NCBI GenBank assembly: GCA_015680685.1
Contig: MNCI01014214.1
Coordinates: forward strand, 1-64,000
Direction: 5' to 3'
Length of the DNA stretch: 64,000 nucleotides
Origin: Gnetum montanum
Taxonomy: Eukaryota; Streptophyta; Gnetopsida; Gnetales; Gnetaceae
A model generated the notes under the pieces. That model was not told where the DNA came from. It saw only the letters and a program-made list of their open reading frames with translations, and searched no databases. Below are positions 33,911 to 48,032 of this stretch, in pieces (the stretch's first letter is position 1; each line of letters begins with the position of its first letter). The translations under genes were made by a program, and so were the position numbers.

Positions 33911-36758
33911 GAATCCTGAAGAGCCTTCAACCTCTACCTCAGGCACAATCATTGTTTGAACTATCCAACAAGAATTCACAATTGACATCCCTAGAGCTGA
34001 GGGGTCCATCTTTGTGGGAAGGAAATCCATTAGACTCCATAACCAATCCCTTGAGCACATGGTGCTCGACAAAGACAAATATAAATTCCTTTGTGCAAAG
34101 CTCCAGGTAGGAATTCCCTTAGACTACCAAGAGCTTGTGGCAAAGCAAGTTTATGAGCTCATACATCAGAATTGGAGGGAGTACTTCCCTACCCCTAATG
34201 ATCTCATCCCCCTTATCAAGACCTTTCCATGGATGCTTGACCAACTCATCTGACTGAGTGGGTCAAATGAGCACAACGCAACAATCGACTATGAGGAGCC
34301 CTTGTAGGATGGGCAAGACAAATTTTAGGCTCACTCAAAAAATGAAAATCCTTTTTATGTCTCTTTCCTACCACCCACCTCTAATGTCACTCCTTCGTAG
34401 TCTTAGCTATCTACCTTCTTTGAGGTAGCAACATCTCCTATGTCACCACCTAGACTGACACCCATTGTGACAAGCCATCAAGCACATACACATTAGGATG
34501 CAAGACCATCTATTACCCCATCCTTTGTGGTTTCATCATAGTCTGTGCAATCCTCTATGTTGGCATCTATGATGCCAACTCAGCCCTACGTGCACACAGT
34601 GCCAATGTCCTAGCCAAATGCAGGTCAAGTGTCATACGTCACACTTGTCTTTGTGGCATCCCCTATGATAGCCCAAGCCACAACCACATAGTGTGGCCCT
34701 ACCTCCATTCCCTAGGTGCAACACATGCAATAGAAGCATACATGATAGCCTTTCCCATATATACTCAATAGGAATCCTACATGGTTGCGTAGCCTACAGC
34801 AGGGCCATGGACCATGTCAATAGTATAACAAGTTGCACAACCAACATAGTTGGCCACACCCACATCAAGCACGGATTAAGCATTCTAGCTCATTTAGATG
34901 CTCACTAAAGAGGTCAAATGGCTTAAGGTCACCTTTTCTAATATGGTCCAAGTAATGGACTTCTACTGGGATGATCCCATTAGTTCCATTCTCACATCAC
35001 TAACCTTGCCTCTTGGTGTTTAACTTCCCCCAATTCACTAAATACAATGGTGAAGGGGATCCCCACACCCATATAGTGACTTTCCAGTCTAAGTATCTTT
35101 TGTTGCAACCATGGCTGCATGTAATGATTCACGTGTTTACCATGTCCCTAACTAGCAAGGTGCTAAACTAGTATCACATGCTTCCAAGGGCCTTCATATC
35201 TTCATTGGAGGATTTTCTTAGCTAATTTGTCACTTGCTTCAAGTACAACTTGAAGCCTGAGGTAATCCTAGATCAACTTATGTAGATTAATTAGGGCCAC
35301 TTAGAGCCCATTCAAAAGTTCATCCAATGATGGAGTGCTACACTTAATGAAATCTGTGAGCCTATCATGAAAACTCACCTACCAATCATTTTCAAAGGTG
35401 CAGTAAACAACTTCATTAATTTGAAGCTATACTATCTTGCCTTGCAGTCCTTGAGCCAAGAATTTTCTTAAATGAAGAGCATTTATGATGTGACAGAATC
35501 TAGTAAGGATCTAGCCTACATGGTCTACAAGAATCTCCATGCAAAGAAAGATAAGGAGAAGGGCAAGGTAATGACAACCATTGTAGTAGTAACCAATGAA
35601 GCCAAGCCAAGTAATGTCAAACCAATAGCCAAGGCAACTAAGGCCCTAGCCAACAACAAGGCAACCAACTTTGGCACTGCAGTGATCGACCAACCCACAT
35701 CATCAATGAGTGCAGGGAAATCTATCCCAAGGCCAAACTTTGAGTGCAAGGACCACTCAAAGTACACATCATTGCCCATCAAACCATCAGAACTATTGGG
35801 TCAGCAACTTAGTGTTGGGTGCATCTAGTACAAGCAAATATCTAAAGATGCTTGCAAGCATCATGATCGCTATTGTGAGCTCCTCAGAAACCCATCAATA
35901 ATCACACTAGATGAGCCCCTATTCCCAAAACACATAAGGTTGGACCAGTTCTACCATTATCATCATTGTCTAGCTAACTTCTTCATGGCCTTACAAGAAG
36001 ACATATAATGCATGATTGACTAGGGCCAATTGGTTCTTGATTCAACCAACCCAATTCAACCAGAAAATCAATCAATGAAGGTCTATAAAGACCCTTAAAA
36101 TGCAAGTGGTGCAAGCTATGTCATTAATTCCATTAGCATTGATGATGACGTAGGACCAACACAAGAGCCATTTTTGGTTTGTATGTTCTCTAATAACATT
36201 GTGGCCTCTTCAACATTAACCAATCCAAGGATCCCTTTTTTTATCAGAGCACCACCTTGAGCATCCATGACACCCTTTGTGGTTAGGGAGTCTCAGCACA
36301 TTGTGGTGACTTCAACCCAAACACCCTTTGTCGTTAGGGTGTTGCAACGTGTGGATCCTTCGTCAAGTTTGGTGGTGGGGACCGCAACAAGCCCTACTCG
36401 CCTAAGGCCTCATTTTACATACAATGCTAGGTAGTCGAGGTGGTAGCTTGGAAGGCCAAATGAGCACCTCACTAATTGAATGATAAGGGAACACATGGTG
36501 TTAGGTCTACCTGAGCCCATCCCCTTATCTACTATTCCTATGACCACATCAATTGAAGCTGCTACTACAAGTGATCAACAACTGAGCATTGAGGCTCATA
36601 GGCAAGCAAAAAAAAACAAGTCCAAATCTCCTCCCCAAGAGATCCACCTTTTGTGCTGCATGGAGGAGATGAACACTAACAAGGCAACTGATGGTGGTAA
36701 GGACTTTCTAGATGCATTGGCATAAGTCAGTCAAGCTCTTAAACAAAAAAATATAACC
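33911..36758 (+). pseudogene. Element C gag, decayed
   Basis: Colinear with the gag of A. The ATG at 33911 gives MNPEEPSTST, soon followed by a stop; the frame then reads well in 34014-34253. The P/T-rich region is badly broken (34254-34900). The gag core is spread over 35030-35470, including the segment that in A reads ALDWYRALP, here with TGG changed to TAG. A basic linker follows (35472-35828), then remnants of the C/H motif (near 35950) and the conserved LKQKNITLSLYNLV segment at the junction with protease. Many stops arise from CAA, CAG or TGG codons. Non-functional. Confidence 0.85.
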
Positions 36759-37517
36759 TTGAGCCTATACAACTTGGTGATGGTCTTCTCCACTCATCAC
36801 AAAGCATTAGTTTGCATGATGGCCTCCATTCCTATTAAGGAGGACATCCCAACAGATGAACAAACCATCCATGCTGTAATGCTTAATCCTTCACCTCAGG
36901 AATTAGGTCCAATGCCTCTAGCATTTCATGATGAGGTAATCAAGGTAGACCCTAAAAAGGGTCAATTCACCATTTCACTAGTGTTTATAATCATATGCAT
37001 AGGGCAATGCAAGATTCACAAGGTACATGTCGATGATGGGGCAATGACTAACATTATCCCATTCCCAGTCATTGACAAACTTAGTCTAGTTGACCAAATC
37101 CATACCACAAATACAACATGCCTCAAGTCCTTTAATAAGTCACACATTGTCATGAAGAAGACAGTCACAATAGCCTTCATGGTAGGGGAGCAATTCCCCA
37201 CTACAACTGAATTCATTGTCATTGAGAAGATGCCTAGGTTCAACCTAATTTTGGGAAGGCCTTGGCTAGCCCAATTACAAGTTATCTCCTCATCCATTCA
37301 CCAAGAGATCCATGTTTCATACGATGGTGGAGAAGTGATCATACATGGTGATGACTCGGTCCCTCCAAATATAAAAAAAAATGATGCAAACCAAGGATCA
37401 GAGGTAGAGTTCCCAATGACATGCCACTCGTGGAGGACAAGAGTCAACCTTGTCCAGAAGACCCATCTAAGAATCCAAAAGAGGCTAATACCCTCCTCAA
37501 GGAAGATTTATGGGTAG
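36759..37517 (+). pseudogene. Element C gag end and retropepsin
   Basis: The longest intact piece of C, about 250 codons. It carries KVHVDDGAMTNIIPF, the protease active-site segment with the family's unusual DDG, and FNLILGRPWLAQL. The gag linker comes first. The C-terminus diverges after 37380 and is followed by array 1. The frame itself is open, but upstream gag is broken, so no full polyprotein can be made. Confidence 0.85.
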
Positions 37518-37879
37518 CATTTCCCTTTACCATCAATGATGAAGGTATAGGTAAATACCACCTCATGCTACCTAGGCCTTAGGCATCCCCTAACCTGCAT
37601 CAAGTTAGGAAGTGACTACATGGCTAAGGTTCTCTCTTAGCACAACATGTGTTAGGTGCTTGCTTACCCTCAATTTTTTGCATGCTCTGTTAGCCCCATT
37701 AGCCTTTTTCTTACATAGTTACATTTCATATGGTTGCTTACATTTTACATTATTTTCCTTATTATGTAGTCACCTCTTTTGCCTATGCATTTTCATTTAG
37801 TCTCTTACACATTAACAAAACATTAAAAACACATAAAAAATGAGAAAACTAAAACTACAAAAAAATAAAAGAGAAAAGC

Positions 37880-38245
37880 ACATGGCTTGAAAAGGCCTTA
37901 AACTAGCACGTGGCCTGGAAAGGCCTTAGACTAGTCCATGGCCCGCAAAGTCCATAAACTAGTGCATGGCCTAGCATGACCTAAAACTAGCAACACTTTT
38001 CTTCCACCACATGGCCCACCACAACCTAAAACTAGCAACCTATATCACATCACCATAGCTCAAAAAGGCCTCAAACTAGCATATAGCCTGCCATGGCCTA
38101 AAATTGGCACCTCACAAGCCACCACAACCCAAAACTGGCAACTACTTCTTTTTATTCATGGCCCAAGATGGCTTGAAACTAGTAGTTTCCATGGCCTAAG
38201 ATGGCCTGAAACTAGTAATGGTCCTTCCACCATGGCCTTAAATTG
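37880..38245. repeat. Tandem array 1 of element C
   Basis: About ten degenerate units of the type ATGGCCYRCAAAGGCCTTAAACTAGC. Same place as array 1 of A and B, after protease and before the 3' end of the antisense gene. Confidence 0.85.
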
Positions 38246-38439
38246 GCATGGGGTCCACAAGCAGCCTAATCACATCAACTAGTTGCATTACCCACATTGA
38301 ATAGGCAGTAAAGTAAATATGAAATTTCACACACAATCCTCACTACAAAAAGGCATAAGTTTTATTATATCTCTATTAGCAAGAGTACATAGCATGACCA
38401 TGCAACAAAAATGGTCAAAGTGAAAAATTACTCAACAGT

Positions 38440-41400
38440 AGGGCTACATTAGGCTAGCTTAGTTGGTGGTGTCTAGTGAGGGTTGAGGTTCCTCCTCCTC
38501 CTTTGTTGCTCCACTGGGGCCTATGCTATTTCCTGGTTCCTATCTCAAAATAAAGCAAAATAACAAGTTAATTAGAAAGTTGTAAAACTATAATATAAAA
38601 TTAATGTGCAAAGCTGACACATAAAAAGCATAAAAAACAAAAGCAAAAATAACCTAAGAGGATCCTACATTGGACTCTAAAGGTAATATATTAAGGCCTT
38701 CCTCCAAGTGTTGGAGGATCTCAACCTCCGATAACTACATTCAAACCTCATGGCTAAAGTCAATAGCCACATGGATCTTGCCCTCATCCATAGTAGTCCA
38801 TGTAGGAGGCTACATAGAAAAGGTGGTCATAGAAGCCTTTCTTGAGGTTAGGGTAGTCTCTTACTCTAGGAAACCACTAACCACTGTATGTTGGATGAAC
38901 AACTCAAAGGATCAACTCCCACAAATCGCCTCAATGAACATCTCAAGGTGACAAGCCTTCACAGACTCATCCTTTAGCTACTATAATTAGGTGTCCCACT
39001 CTTGCTTATAGTGGTTCTTGTGGTCCTTTTGTGAATGCCCCTAGCTGCACACTTTGGTGTTGAAGCTCTTCCACTTCTCATTCCTCTAAGAGAGCAAATC
39101 CATCTACAACCTTTGCTCGATGATCTCTCGAGTAGCCTCATTCTTACCTTGGAGTGCTGACCAGTACCTAGCATAATCTATCTCTAATCTCTACCAGGTA
39201 CCATCCTTCTATGCTTGAGCTAGTAAGAAATCATAATGGGATTGAAGGTCCTTGTTCTTTGTGGTTAGGCTTGCCACTACCTCCTGAAGCTCATGCACAT
39301 GTTTTCATAGGTGATCATTTGAGTGCCTACAGGTCCACAACACCTTTGCAATGGAAAGTGTGCACTTGCTCACCACCTCATACACATGATGAGGCACCTA
39401 CTCCACCTTGGAGGGATACTAGGAAATGACATCCACATGAGCTTTTTGATTTGGATCCCAGCAAAGCTTATAGCTTGTTAACATACAACGAACAAACCAA
39501 TATTAGCAATAGGCTAAGCCATAGAATTGGTAAAATAGTTCAAGAAAAATAACATGCATAAAAAGTTTGAGATTCACCTATTGTATGTGGTTCACCATGT
39601 CCTCCACGATGCCTTCCATGAAGGAAAATTTATTTGGTGTCTCTACCAATGGCTTCATGTGGTGGGTAGGCACTAGTGGTGGATAACTAACAGGAAGGTT
39701 TGAAAGTGTGATACAAACACAATTCAACACTTAACAATAATTGAGAAATTAAATGCTTAAGAGCAAAAGGAAAAAGTAGATGGCAACACAAGGTTCTTAC
39801 CAAGAAAGCCCTCGGATGTCAGTGCAAGTGGGTCTCCTAGCTACACACCATCGAAGAGGTTGGGAAAGTCACCCTTAGGGTGGAATAGCCCCTCCACATC
39901 AAACTGGTGGGAGATCTCTAGGGCCTCTAGTGGCTCCTCCCTATGAGCTACCTCCTCTTCAACTTGAGGAGGGGTCATGTCCATTGCTCCCACTATGGCC
40001 ATTACTATTTTAGAAGCCCTCTTGTTTGACTCGCATAGTGCAGTAGTATTAGCATAGCATAATAAACCAAAAATAAAATATATATATATATATAAGCCCA
40101 ATTCATCTATGATGTGCACTAACCTACAACTACCGAATGAAGTGTGGGTATCTTGAGGCAAACTTTCTTAATGCCTACTTGTCCAACTACAAGGGAAGTC
40201 TCCTCTATTGGGCACAACCTCTTGATTTTTGCCTTATAGGATCCCACCACCTCTATGATATACCACTCCACCCTCTTCGCATCCCCAATAACCATTCGTG
40301 GACACTCGCCTACACTTTCATGGAAATATGATGACTATGACCTCCCTAGATGTGCCTTCATTGTAATTGAATATGAATCCTCAATTCCCTCTAGAGGGTT
40401 CTATGCATAAGTGGTGGCAAAAAAATACTTAATCCATGGCTTGGACAGCTAATCATGATCCTGAACAACCTAACACCCATTGTCCCTGATCACCAGGAAC
40501 TCCACAAGCCTTCATAGATAGGCTATAGAGAATGCGAAGTGAAAATGAGATCTTGCATAGATGTTTTGTTGAAGCTTGATAATCTTTTCCTATAACCTGA
40601 CAATGATAGAAGAGGCCCAGTTAAACCTGGTTTCCTCTTCTATAATCTCCCACATCACTTGTGCCTACTTAACTCCAAGGACCTTTCCTTGGGAGAGTAG
40701 CTTAGGAAAGGCATGGGCTCAAAAAAGAGGGTGAAGCTTTCAAGCCTCAAGCACATGCATGTTTCCAACCACAATGCCTTTACAAGATCGAGTGGTCCCC
40801 AACCACTCCTCAATCTTCTCTCTATAGTCTACCTCTTGGTTGGGCTTGCCAATGATTAATGGGCCCATTGAGAGAAGACCAAAGAAGTCAATGAAGAAGG
40901 CATCATTGAGGTCAAAGACTACATTCACTCTGTGCACACAAGTAACAAAGTGATGGGCATTATGGCTAAAGGAGTCAAAAATGGTCACCATCTTGGCCAT
41001 TGGTGTGCCTGGGCTAAGGGCCAAGAACAGGTCCATCAACCCAGCATAGGTAAGCTGACCAGTCAATGCCTCTAAGGACTAATGGCATAGCCACTTTTGT
41101 TCCCCCTCTACATCACCATACTTCATGATGAGGGGTGGCCTCACTATGGCCAGTGGCAACCACTGTTACTTCTTCTAGAGCAATGATAGCTGTAACATAG
41201 GCAAATGCAATGTTAGCATCATGCAATCAACACGTGTGTGAAACCAACTAATAAGAGTCAAGCTAACATAATGAATACTCATGTGGCAAAAATGGCATGC
41301 ATGATGCAAGTGGTGGCACATCAAGCTCTTCAAAGATAGGCTTACCATTAGCCCATCCTTCATCAAGCTAATCATAAGTCTAGCATCACTCGAATGCCTT

Positions 41401-42093
41401 TGGGTACCAGGTGGGGTAGTTCTCTAAGTCCTCCCCCACCTATTCTATAACTACCTCTCAAAATCTTAGACTAGAGGAAAATACCTCTAGCATGCTATGT
41501 GTTAAAGTTAGAGCCCTTGTCTTGTCATGGAGTCCCTAATCACCAACTTTAAATCTAGCATTGGACATCCATAGTTAGTAGTTAGCAAATTTGGCATGTC
41601 TAATGAGAATGAGATATAATGAAAAGAAATAGCACTTACCTTCTAGCACAATATACAGTCCTAGGTGGGTTCTAGAAGACTATATGCACATGCATGGCAA
41701 TGAAAAGGATATTTCTCTTGTTATAACAAGAGAATTTTGGCATGCTCCAGATTTTGGCTAAGGGACGAATGCTCCTAGGGCCTAGTCTTGGGCCACCTGC
41801 TTCATCACCACTAGTCATGGGCTCATCGAACATGAATCGTAGTATGTCCTAATTTTCCCTAGCCAATGATGTCTTGGTAATGGTGCTTGTAGCCTCTACT
41901 GCCAAGTGTGACCACATGATCATACTAAGGTGCTATAGTAGGTAAGCTAGAAATTCACTAGCCCTTGATTGAAACCACACTACCTAGTGGCCCAACTTTA
42001 TGTCGGGTACAAGCATGTTGGGTACATGCTAACTAGTGCAAGATAGGATGCCAATGAGCTCTACAACCACTAAAATAGGCTTCAGTTGCACCC
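38440..42093 (-). pseudogene. Antisense multi-exon gene of element C
   Basis: Decayed homologue of the antisense genes of A and B, in the same place between protease and RT. Minus-strand segments recognised by comparison with B are an exon of about 454 bp, 42093-41640, with donor GTAAGTGC (B: 451 bp); a segment near 41560-41340 (YPTWYPKAFE); the conserved block 41066-40340 (EKIEEWLGTTRSCKGI; B: DIEEWLGAKKNYKG); small exons near 40330-39560; the coiled-coil exon about 39470-38660; and a Glu-rich last exon near 38540-38455. Numerous stops. No TATA box as clear as in B was found upstream. Confidence 0.65.
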
Positions 42094-43924
42094 TGCAACC
42101 ACAAAATAGTAAATGAATGTAGCATTAGCACAAAATAGATTGCATTTTGGCATAAAATATTACCCTATGCTTAGCAAATTTAGCATAATTAAGAAATACA
42201 TCCTTAGGGTTCCCTATGGAGCCCCGTGAGCATAGGACATCAATACATATTTGACTTACCTAGTACTCATTGGGGTATAGCATTAATGTAGCATTAGCAT
42301 TTTACTTTACATTTGCACCAACACATTTTACATGTTCTAGCATCTATATGTTCAACTTGTGAAATTAGCACTCTAGCATAGTTTTCGTGCATTTAGCATT
42401 CTGTTTCACATGAGACACTCTTACTATTAGCATTTTTGCATTTTTTATTTTTGCATTTGGCATTCTATTTTTACATTTGCTATTTGTTTCAAAAAAATTC
42501 TCAAAATTTTTCTAACTTTGGGTGGCGAAGCATGATATCTAAAAAAATTCTAAATGCTTTATATGCTCCCTAGCCACTAGTACCTAAGCTCTCATTGCCA
42601 TGTCTCCCTCACTGTGCTACCTAATGCTACCATGCACCAATAACATGTGCTGGGGTACTCACCATGGCCATTTCCTAGGCAATCTCCCTAGTCCCATTTA
42701 CCCCCTCATCATGGCTACCACCCCCATGGTCATGTTGTCATCCCCTGTCTCATCTCTATGGCCTCCTTCCCATGTGTCCCTATGATGTCTAACACTTCCT
42801 CTATCTTTTCCTTGCATTTCCCACACATTAAAAGATAAAAAATAAAATAAACAATGTCAGAACCTTGTTCCCTAGCCATGGCCATATTAGTCATAACCCT
42901 TCTTTCAATTCACCAATTGCCCTCACCCACACACTTACATGAAGACTAAATAAAATAAAGAAGAGGAAGGGACAAAGAAACCCTGGCCACACAAACCCTA
43001 GCCATGGCCATTTTTTTCCCATTCTATGTCTTCCATGTGATGTGGCTCCTAGTGAAGGAAACCCCAGTCCATTGCCAAGACAAAACCCTCATTTTTTCCC
43101 ACTCCCTCGCCTTGCACACCACACCCCTTGGAAGTAAGTGCACAAAATTCATCATAACCCATGTGTTGTCCCTTGTCCCATTCATTCTAGATAATCAATG
43201 AAAATAATCAAAATAAAATGACATATCAACAAAGACCCACAATCCACACTCATGTCTTCTCCTCCTAGCCGTAGGTACCAAGGTAGCCAAGGTGGCAGTA
43301 GTTCCTACCAAGGTAGGTTATCCCATGACCCAAACCCCAATGCAAGAAACAAAAGCCAACATGCAAAGAGAGAAAATGGTACAAAAAGGAACAAGCATGG
43401 CGAGTGTACCTGGCAGTTAGTGGTGCTCTCCTCTCCTCCACCTACACTTGCAGTAGGCATTCTAGGGCTCACCTTCCCTCTTGCACACTGGCAAGTCCAG
43501 GGTGTTGATAGTCACTTCATCATGTCATCCTAGTGCTACGCTTTGGTTGCTATGCTTCACTTACTATGCTCTAGTTGTCACTTCAAATTGTGCTACTCTC
43601 TGTAACTTCTTATTACACTTTGGAAAATGATAGTTTGCTCTTGGTGAATCGTGCATATACATCCTCCTAGGGTAATTAAATGCACCACCTACTGCATCGG
43701 TGCTTCCATAGTTAGGAAAATTTTTCCAAGTTTCTTGTGGAGCATAGCAAGAAGGGGAGGATCATAGCAAGGGGTGAGTGTAGTAGCCAGAGTTAGAAAA
43801 ATTTTTGACTTTTTTCTAACAATCCTAGACTTAGAAAAATTCTGAGATATTTTTGGTTGTCCAGTGAATGCCTAGCCCCATCCCATGACCCAAACACTCT
43901 TTGCTTGGCTTGAACTAATGCATC
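42094..43924. other. Element C intron-like region between antisense gene and array 2
   Basis: Should contain the 5' end of the antisense gene, but no exon is clear. I see A/T-rich stretches and several short open frames (for example 43252-43533) with no counterpart in B. A GCATTTTAGCA-like short repeat is frequent at 42290-42480. Confidence 0.4.
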
Positions 43925-44015
43925 TTGCATAAATCATGGTCTGCTAAGACCTTAAACTAGCAAATCATGGTCCACTAAGACCTTAAACTAGAAATCATGG
44001 CCTACCAAGGCCTAA
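43925..44015. repeat. Tandem array 2 of element C
   Basis: Three units of the type ATGGTCYRCTAAGACCTTAAAC. Same place as array 2 of B, upstream of the pol acceptor TTGTTTTGTAG at 44143-44153. Confidence 0.85.
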
Positions 44016-44441
44016 AACTAATTTACATGCTTGCTTTCCTAATGTCCACTTTTGCATGTTTAGGAAATTATAATTTCATTGCTTTTCCCATGTTTTGCAT
44101 TTTGACTCTATTAAGAAAGCTGCTACTTAACATTCATTTTTGTTGTTTTGTAGGATATGTCGTAGGATTATAACATGAGTGTATATGAGCATCTTTGTTC
44201 ACCCTTGGTCCTCACAGAACCTCATGGTGACCTCATCCTATGCATTGATGTCCAATGTCTAGACCTTACACCCATAGCCCATGATGACTATAGAACATTC
44301 ATAGAAGCATCACTAGGTTCACCTGACCATCTAATTAGGGCTCTTGATCTAAAGGAAGGTGACATCACTAAGGATTCCCTTGTTGAAGTCCCTGTAGCAA
44401 CACTCAATGATGAGGCGAAGACACTGAAACTTAGTTCTTTG

Positions 44442-47400
44442 TGTTGGCGACCGTTTGGGACGCGACCGCCAACGAGTGTCCTTGAACAAGATTTAGGTGC
44501 CTGCTAGTCTCTGGCAACACCAAGGCCCAGATACCTCCAAATAAACTCAGTAGTTAATGTAAGTATGTGTGTGTGCTGTTGCGGCGTGCGGTTGTGAGAA
44601 ATATAACAATTGCATTGCGTGTAAACTACAAATGACTTACTTTAAAGAGATTCAGCCAACTTTGCCAAATACTGTGAGTTGTTGAATGTTTCCTATTTTG
44701 TTCAACTGCCTAGTCTACGCGATCCTTATAATACCTACTTGTAACAAATAAAATTTTGCAAAAACATTTGAGCACGACTCTGCAAATCTACTCCTAATTT
44801 TCCCCAGAGAAAGAGATAGTTCCACAAGAAAACTAGAAATAGAGCAAGATTCAATGGAAATAGACAGAAAAGAAAAGAAAGCAAATTTGTGTAGACCTCA
44901 AATATTTAAATAAGGTAAAATGACACGAGTAAACACTTCGCAATAAAGCTATCCCAAATTCAATATCTGCAAATTGTTCAAACTTCCAAGGCTCAAACAA
45001 GCAATATCTTCAAGACAATCCTACTATGCTACCAAAAATTGCTACGTAAACTACCACGTATGAGACTCCATTTTGACTAGATAATAGATGTCAACGATTG
45101 TATTCAAACAGAACCTTTAAAAGACTTGATAATTTCTGATTGAAATACCACAGGAATTCACTTTAAAGATAAAAAGAAGCTATTCTGGTCCCATCAAAAT
45201 ACCAAAGATTTTCTGAACCCTCTTGACTACTGAATTGTTCAACGGTGTGACTACAAACAGAGGCTCTCTTACAACAATCCCAATAGCAGTTCCCACACAT
45301 TGCACAATAATTAAATTTACTACTAAAATGCTCTTAAGGCTTTTAAACACAAGCGCTTCTATGGCAAAATTTTAATAGAAATTTCTATCGGGCAACAAGA
45401 ACAGTAAGAGCAATCTAAAAATCCCAAAATTACTTGCCAAGGATGATACTATCTAAACCACTAGCTAGACAATTTAAACAAAACAAAAAATGAAATGCAT
45501 AACTCACAGGACCATGACAAAGAGGCTGAAATCTTTATTCTAGCAAGCCATCTTGCAAGCAATCGTCTTTACAAATCTTCCAAGTGTGAGACCCCAAGTG
45601 TGATGATATGTTCCCTCCTTCCTTGACCCTTGAAGCCTTTTTATAGGATTCCAAGGTAGGTAGGGAAGTTACAAAAATATCTTGGGTGGTTTAACCACCA
45701 TAGAGATAAAAAAGCTATAATGGACAAGTGTCCTATTCAATTGCCAAGTGTCTTCATTCAGTTGCCAAGTGTCTTCACTCAGTCGCCAAGTGGTCACCAT
45801 GGAGATAAACAAGTTGCAGTTGACACGTGTCCTTGGTGGCTGAGAAGTAGCCCATTTAGTTGACAAGTGGCCATTTTGGAGACAAAAAGGCTATAGTTGA
45901 CAAGTGGCCTTGGTGGTTACAATATCATAGAAAATTAAAATACAATCACTAAGTTACATAGAAATATAAGCTATAGTTGCAACTTACTCTATACATATAT
46001 ATCCTCTTTATTTTGATTTTTTTTGGCAATATAGAAGGTGGTGGTTGGATGGTATTATAAAATCATGTAATCTAACCCTCAAAAACACATAAACATTTTT
46101 CCACAGGGCCTTTGTTTATCAAAGATTTGCTATTTGATTTGTTCTTTGTGAAGTAAAAATAAAAATATTTAAGCCCAGGTCCTCTAATCCTGATCTCTCC
46201 TTATGGCAGCGTCCAAGAGTGTGCACTCCCGAAAGAACAATGATCTCCTGGTCAGTTATTTCCATTCGGTAAAAAGATATCCCTCAAATGACTAGCACCT
46301 TTGGTTGCATTGGTAGACGTCCCTCTTCTGGCTGGGCTGATCCTGCTCAGACTTGTCCAGTCTCCCCGGTGGAAAGAAATGTCAGGGCCTCCAGTAAGCT
46401 CAACAGCAACAGATCATGGCCGCATGTTTTTGTCCTCCGCTCACGCGCTGTGTGTATGTGTAAAACAAACCTTTAATGTAATTCCCCCAGGCAATAAAAA
46501 TATTGATGTGCTAATGCTGCTACCACCCTCTTCTGACCGCCATGACCGCGTGTCATGCCGGTGTCGCTGCTCTGCATCTTCCGTGTCCGCCATGGCTATT
46601 CTGCTCCGTTCCGCTACTGATCTTGCCCACGTGCGGTCCTCCTTTTTGCTGTCATTGCTCTGCTACCACTGTTCATTCTCATTTTTCACTGTCGTAAGCA
46701 TGGCAGCTGCATCCTCGGCCACAGGCTTGCCCCAAACCATCACTTCCAACACACAGATCCAGACGTAGCCGTACTTCGTTGAAATTGGCAAAGACAAGGT
46801 CATGGTTTTTACCACTTCTGCAGATGGAGTTTTTTGTGTGGGTTTAGGGTTTGTAGATGTCGCTGATGCTCCTGATGAAGAAGATGATGATAAAAAAATG
46901 TACCCAACTAACAGCACAACAACGTAGAATTGGATCGTCTGCCAGATATTTTGCTGCGATCCGCCGCCCCTGGTAACCCATTTTTTGGGTCTCTGAAAAC
47001 TACTTTTTAGCTGTCAATGGAGATGAAGAAGAGACCACAATTTTTTGTAGAAGGTAATGAAGAACAGTAGACGAGGATTTCTCCAAAATGTTTCTTTGAA
47101 GTCTTCACTTATTAGATCAGTTAATCAAGTGTGTTTAATTTAATCGGTAAATTGCTAACATAGGCACAGTTCCAGAATTTCTTTTTAAAGTTCACCAACC
47201 ATGAAAATGGTAGCAATGCCATATTTGGTCTATTGTTTGGTGTTTCGGAAGTACCTAGGCATGCACGGCTCTCACTCTTTGGTTCATCCATTAATGTCAC
47301 CTTTTTAAGGCAAATAATTTATTTACCTTTTCCTTCATCCACAAATAATTTACCATCTTTCAAGGCTTGTGCTCTGTCTTATAGGAACTACGTCTGGTAA

Positions 47401-48032
47401 GCTTCTAGCCAAATATGCATGACATGGATGTGTTTTCCAACTTCATAACTGGAAGCATCTTTGCAAGCTTAGGAAATCTGTCTTCTCTCTATCGGCTTCA
47501 ATTGGATGATAATACGTTGAGCTGCAGCATCCCTTCTTAGATTGCAAATTTGAAGTCTCTGCAGGATCATGGTCTTTGAGACAACAAATTGCTTGGCAAG
47601 ATTCCCACTGAAATCTCTCTCCTAAACCATACGCTGTAAGTGAAACATGTTGCCTCCTCATGATGGACTGTTCCAGATGCTTTTGCCAAGGGCAGATGAC
47701 CTTGAATGTACCTAGCTTTCAGGGGCATTTCATAGCCCAAACAATATAACTCTCAATTCCAAGGCATTATTTAGTTTCTTCTACAAGTTTCCTTACATTC
47801 ATTACCCTCCCATACCTTATGGAGGTCAACTAAAACTACTTCTTGACTTGTACATCAATACATGTTTGTAGATCCAGTGAATGCTTCTTTGGCACTGAAA
47901 TAGCCAACACCTCTAAAGAATCTTCATCCAATAAAATATTGGCAATGCTTAAATTAGGGTGAACGTTAGTTATATGATTAGCTTCACAACCTAACAAAGC
48001 CTGCTCCATTAAATGACCAAAATGTGCCAACA
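44442..48032 (-). mobile_element. 3.59-kb TG...CA insertion (probable solo LTR) in C pol
   Basis: Termini TGTTGGC...GCCAACA with a perfect 5-bp target duplication, CTTTG, at 44437-44441 and 48033-48037, the hallmarks of LTR-element integration. No internal LTR repeat, primer-binding site or polypurine tract was seen, so a very long solo LTR is the simplest reading. Minus orientation is suggested by a TATA box (TATAAAAAGG, 45646-45637) followed by AATAAA at 45539-45534. Its sequence is unrelated to the other LTRs here. It contains a leucine-rich-repeat gene fragment (47413-47640). Three copies of a TTGCCAAGTGTCTTCAYTCA-like unit lie at 45740-45800. Confidence 0.75.
47413..47640 (+). pseudogene. 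Leucine-rich-repeat fragment within the insertion
   Basis: Translation shows two to three plant-type LRRs: GSIFASLGNLSSLYRLQL then DDNTLSCSIPS, and after a stop IANLKSLQ and DNKLLGKIPTEISLL. These fit the LxxLxxLxLxxNxLxGxIP pattern of LRR receptor kinases or receptor-like proteins. Two in-frame stops and no surrounding gene show a captured or decayed fragment. The minus-strand frame at 47836-48033 has NILLDED, which is reminiscent of a kinase loop but too weak to call. Confidence 0.65.

Noticed and set aside
43252-43533. 93-codon open frame in the C intron region
   Set aside because: No counterpart in B and no recognised domain.
44442-48032. Helitron or DNA transposon, because of a hairpin near the left end and short inverted ends
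   Set aside because: The perfect 5-bp duplication with TG...CA ends fits LTR-type integration; Helitrons make no duplication.
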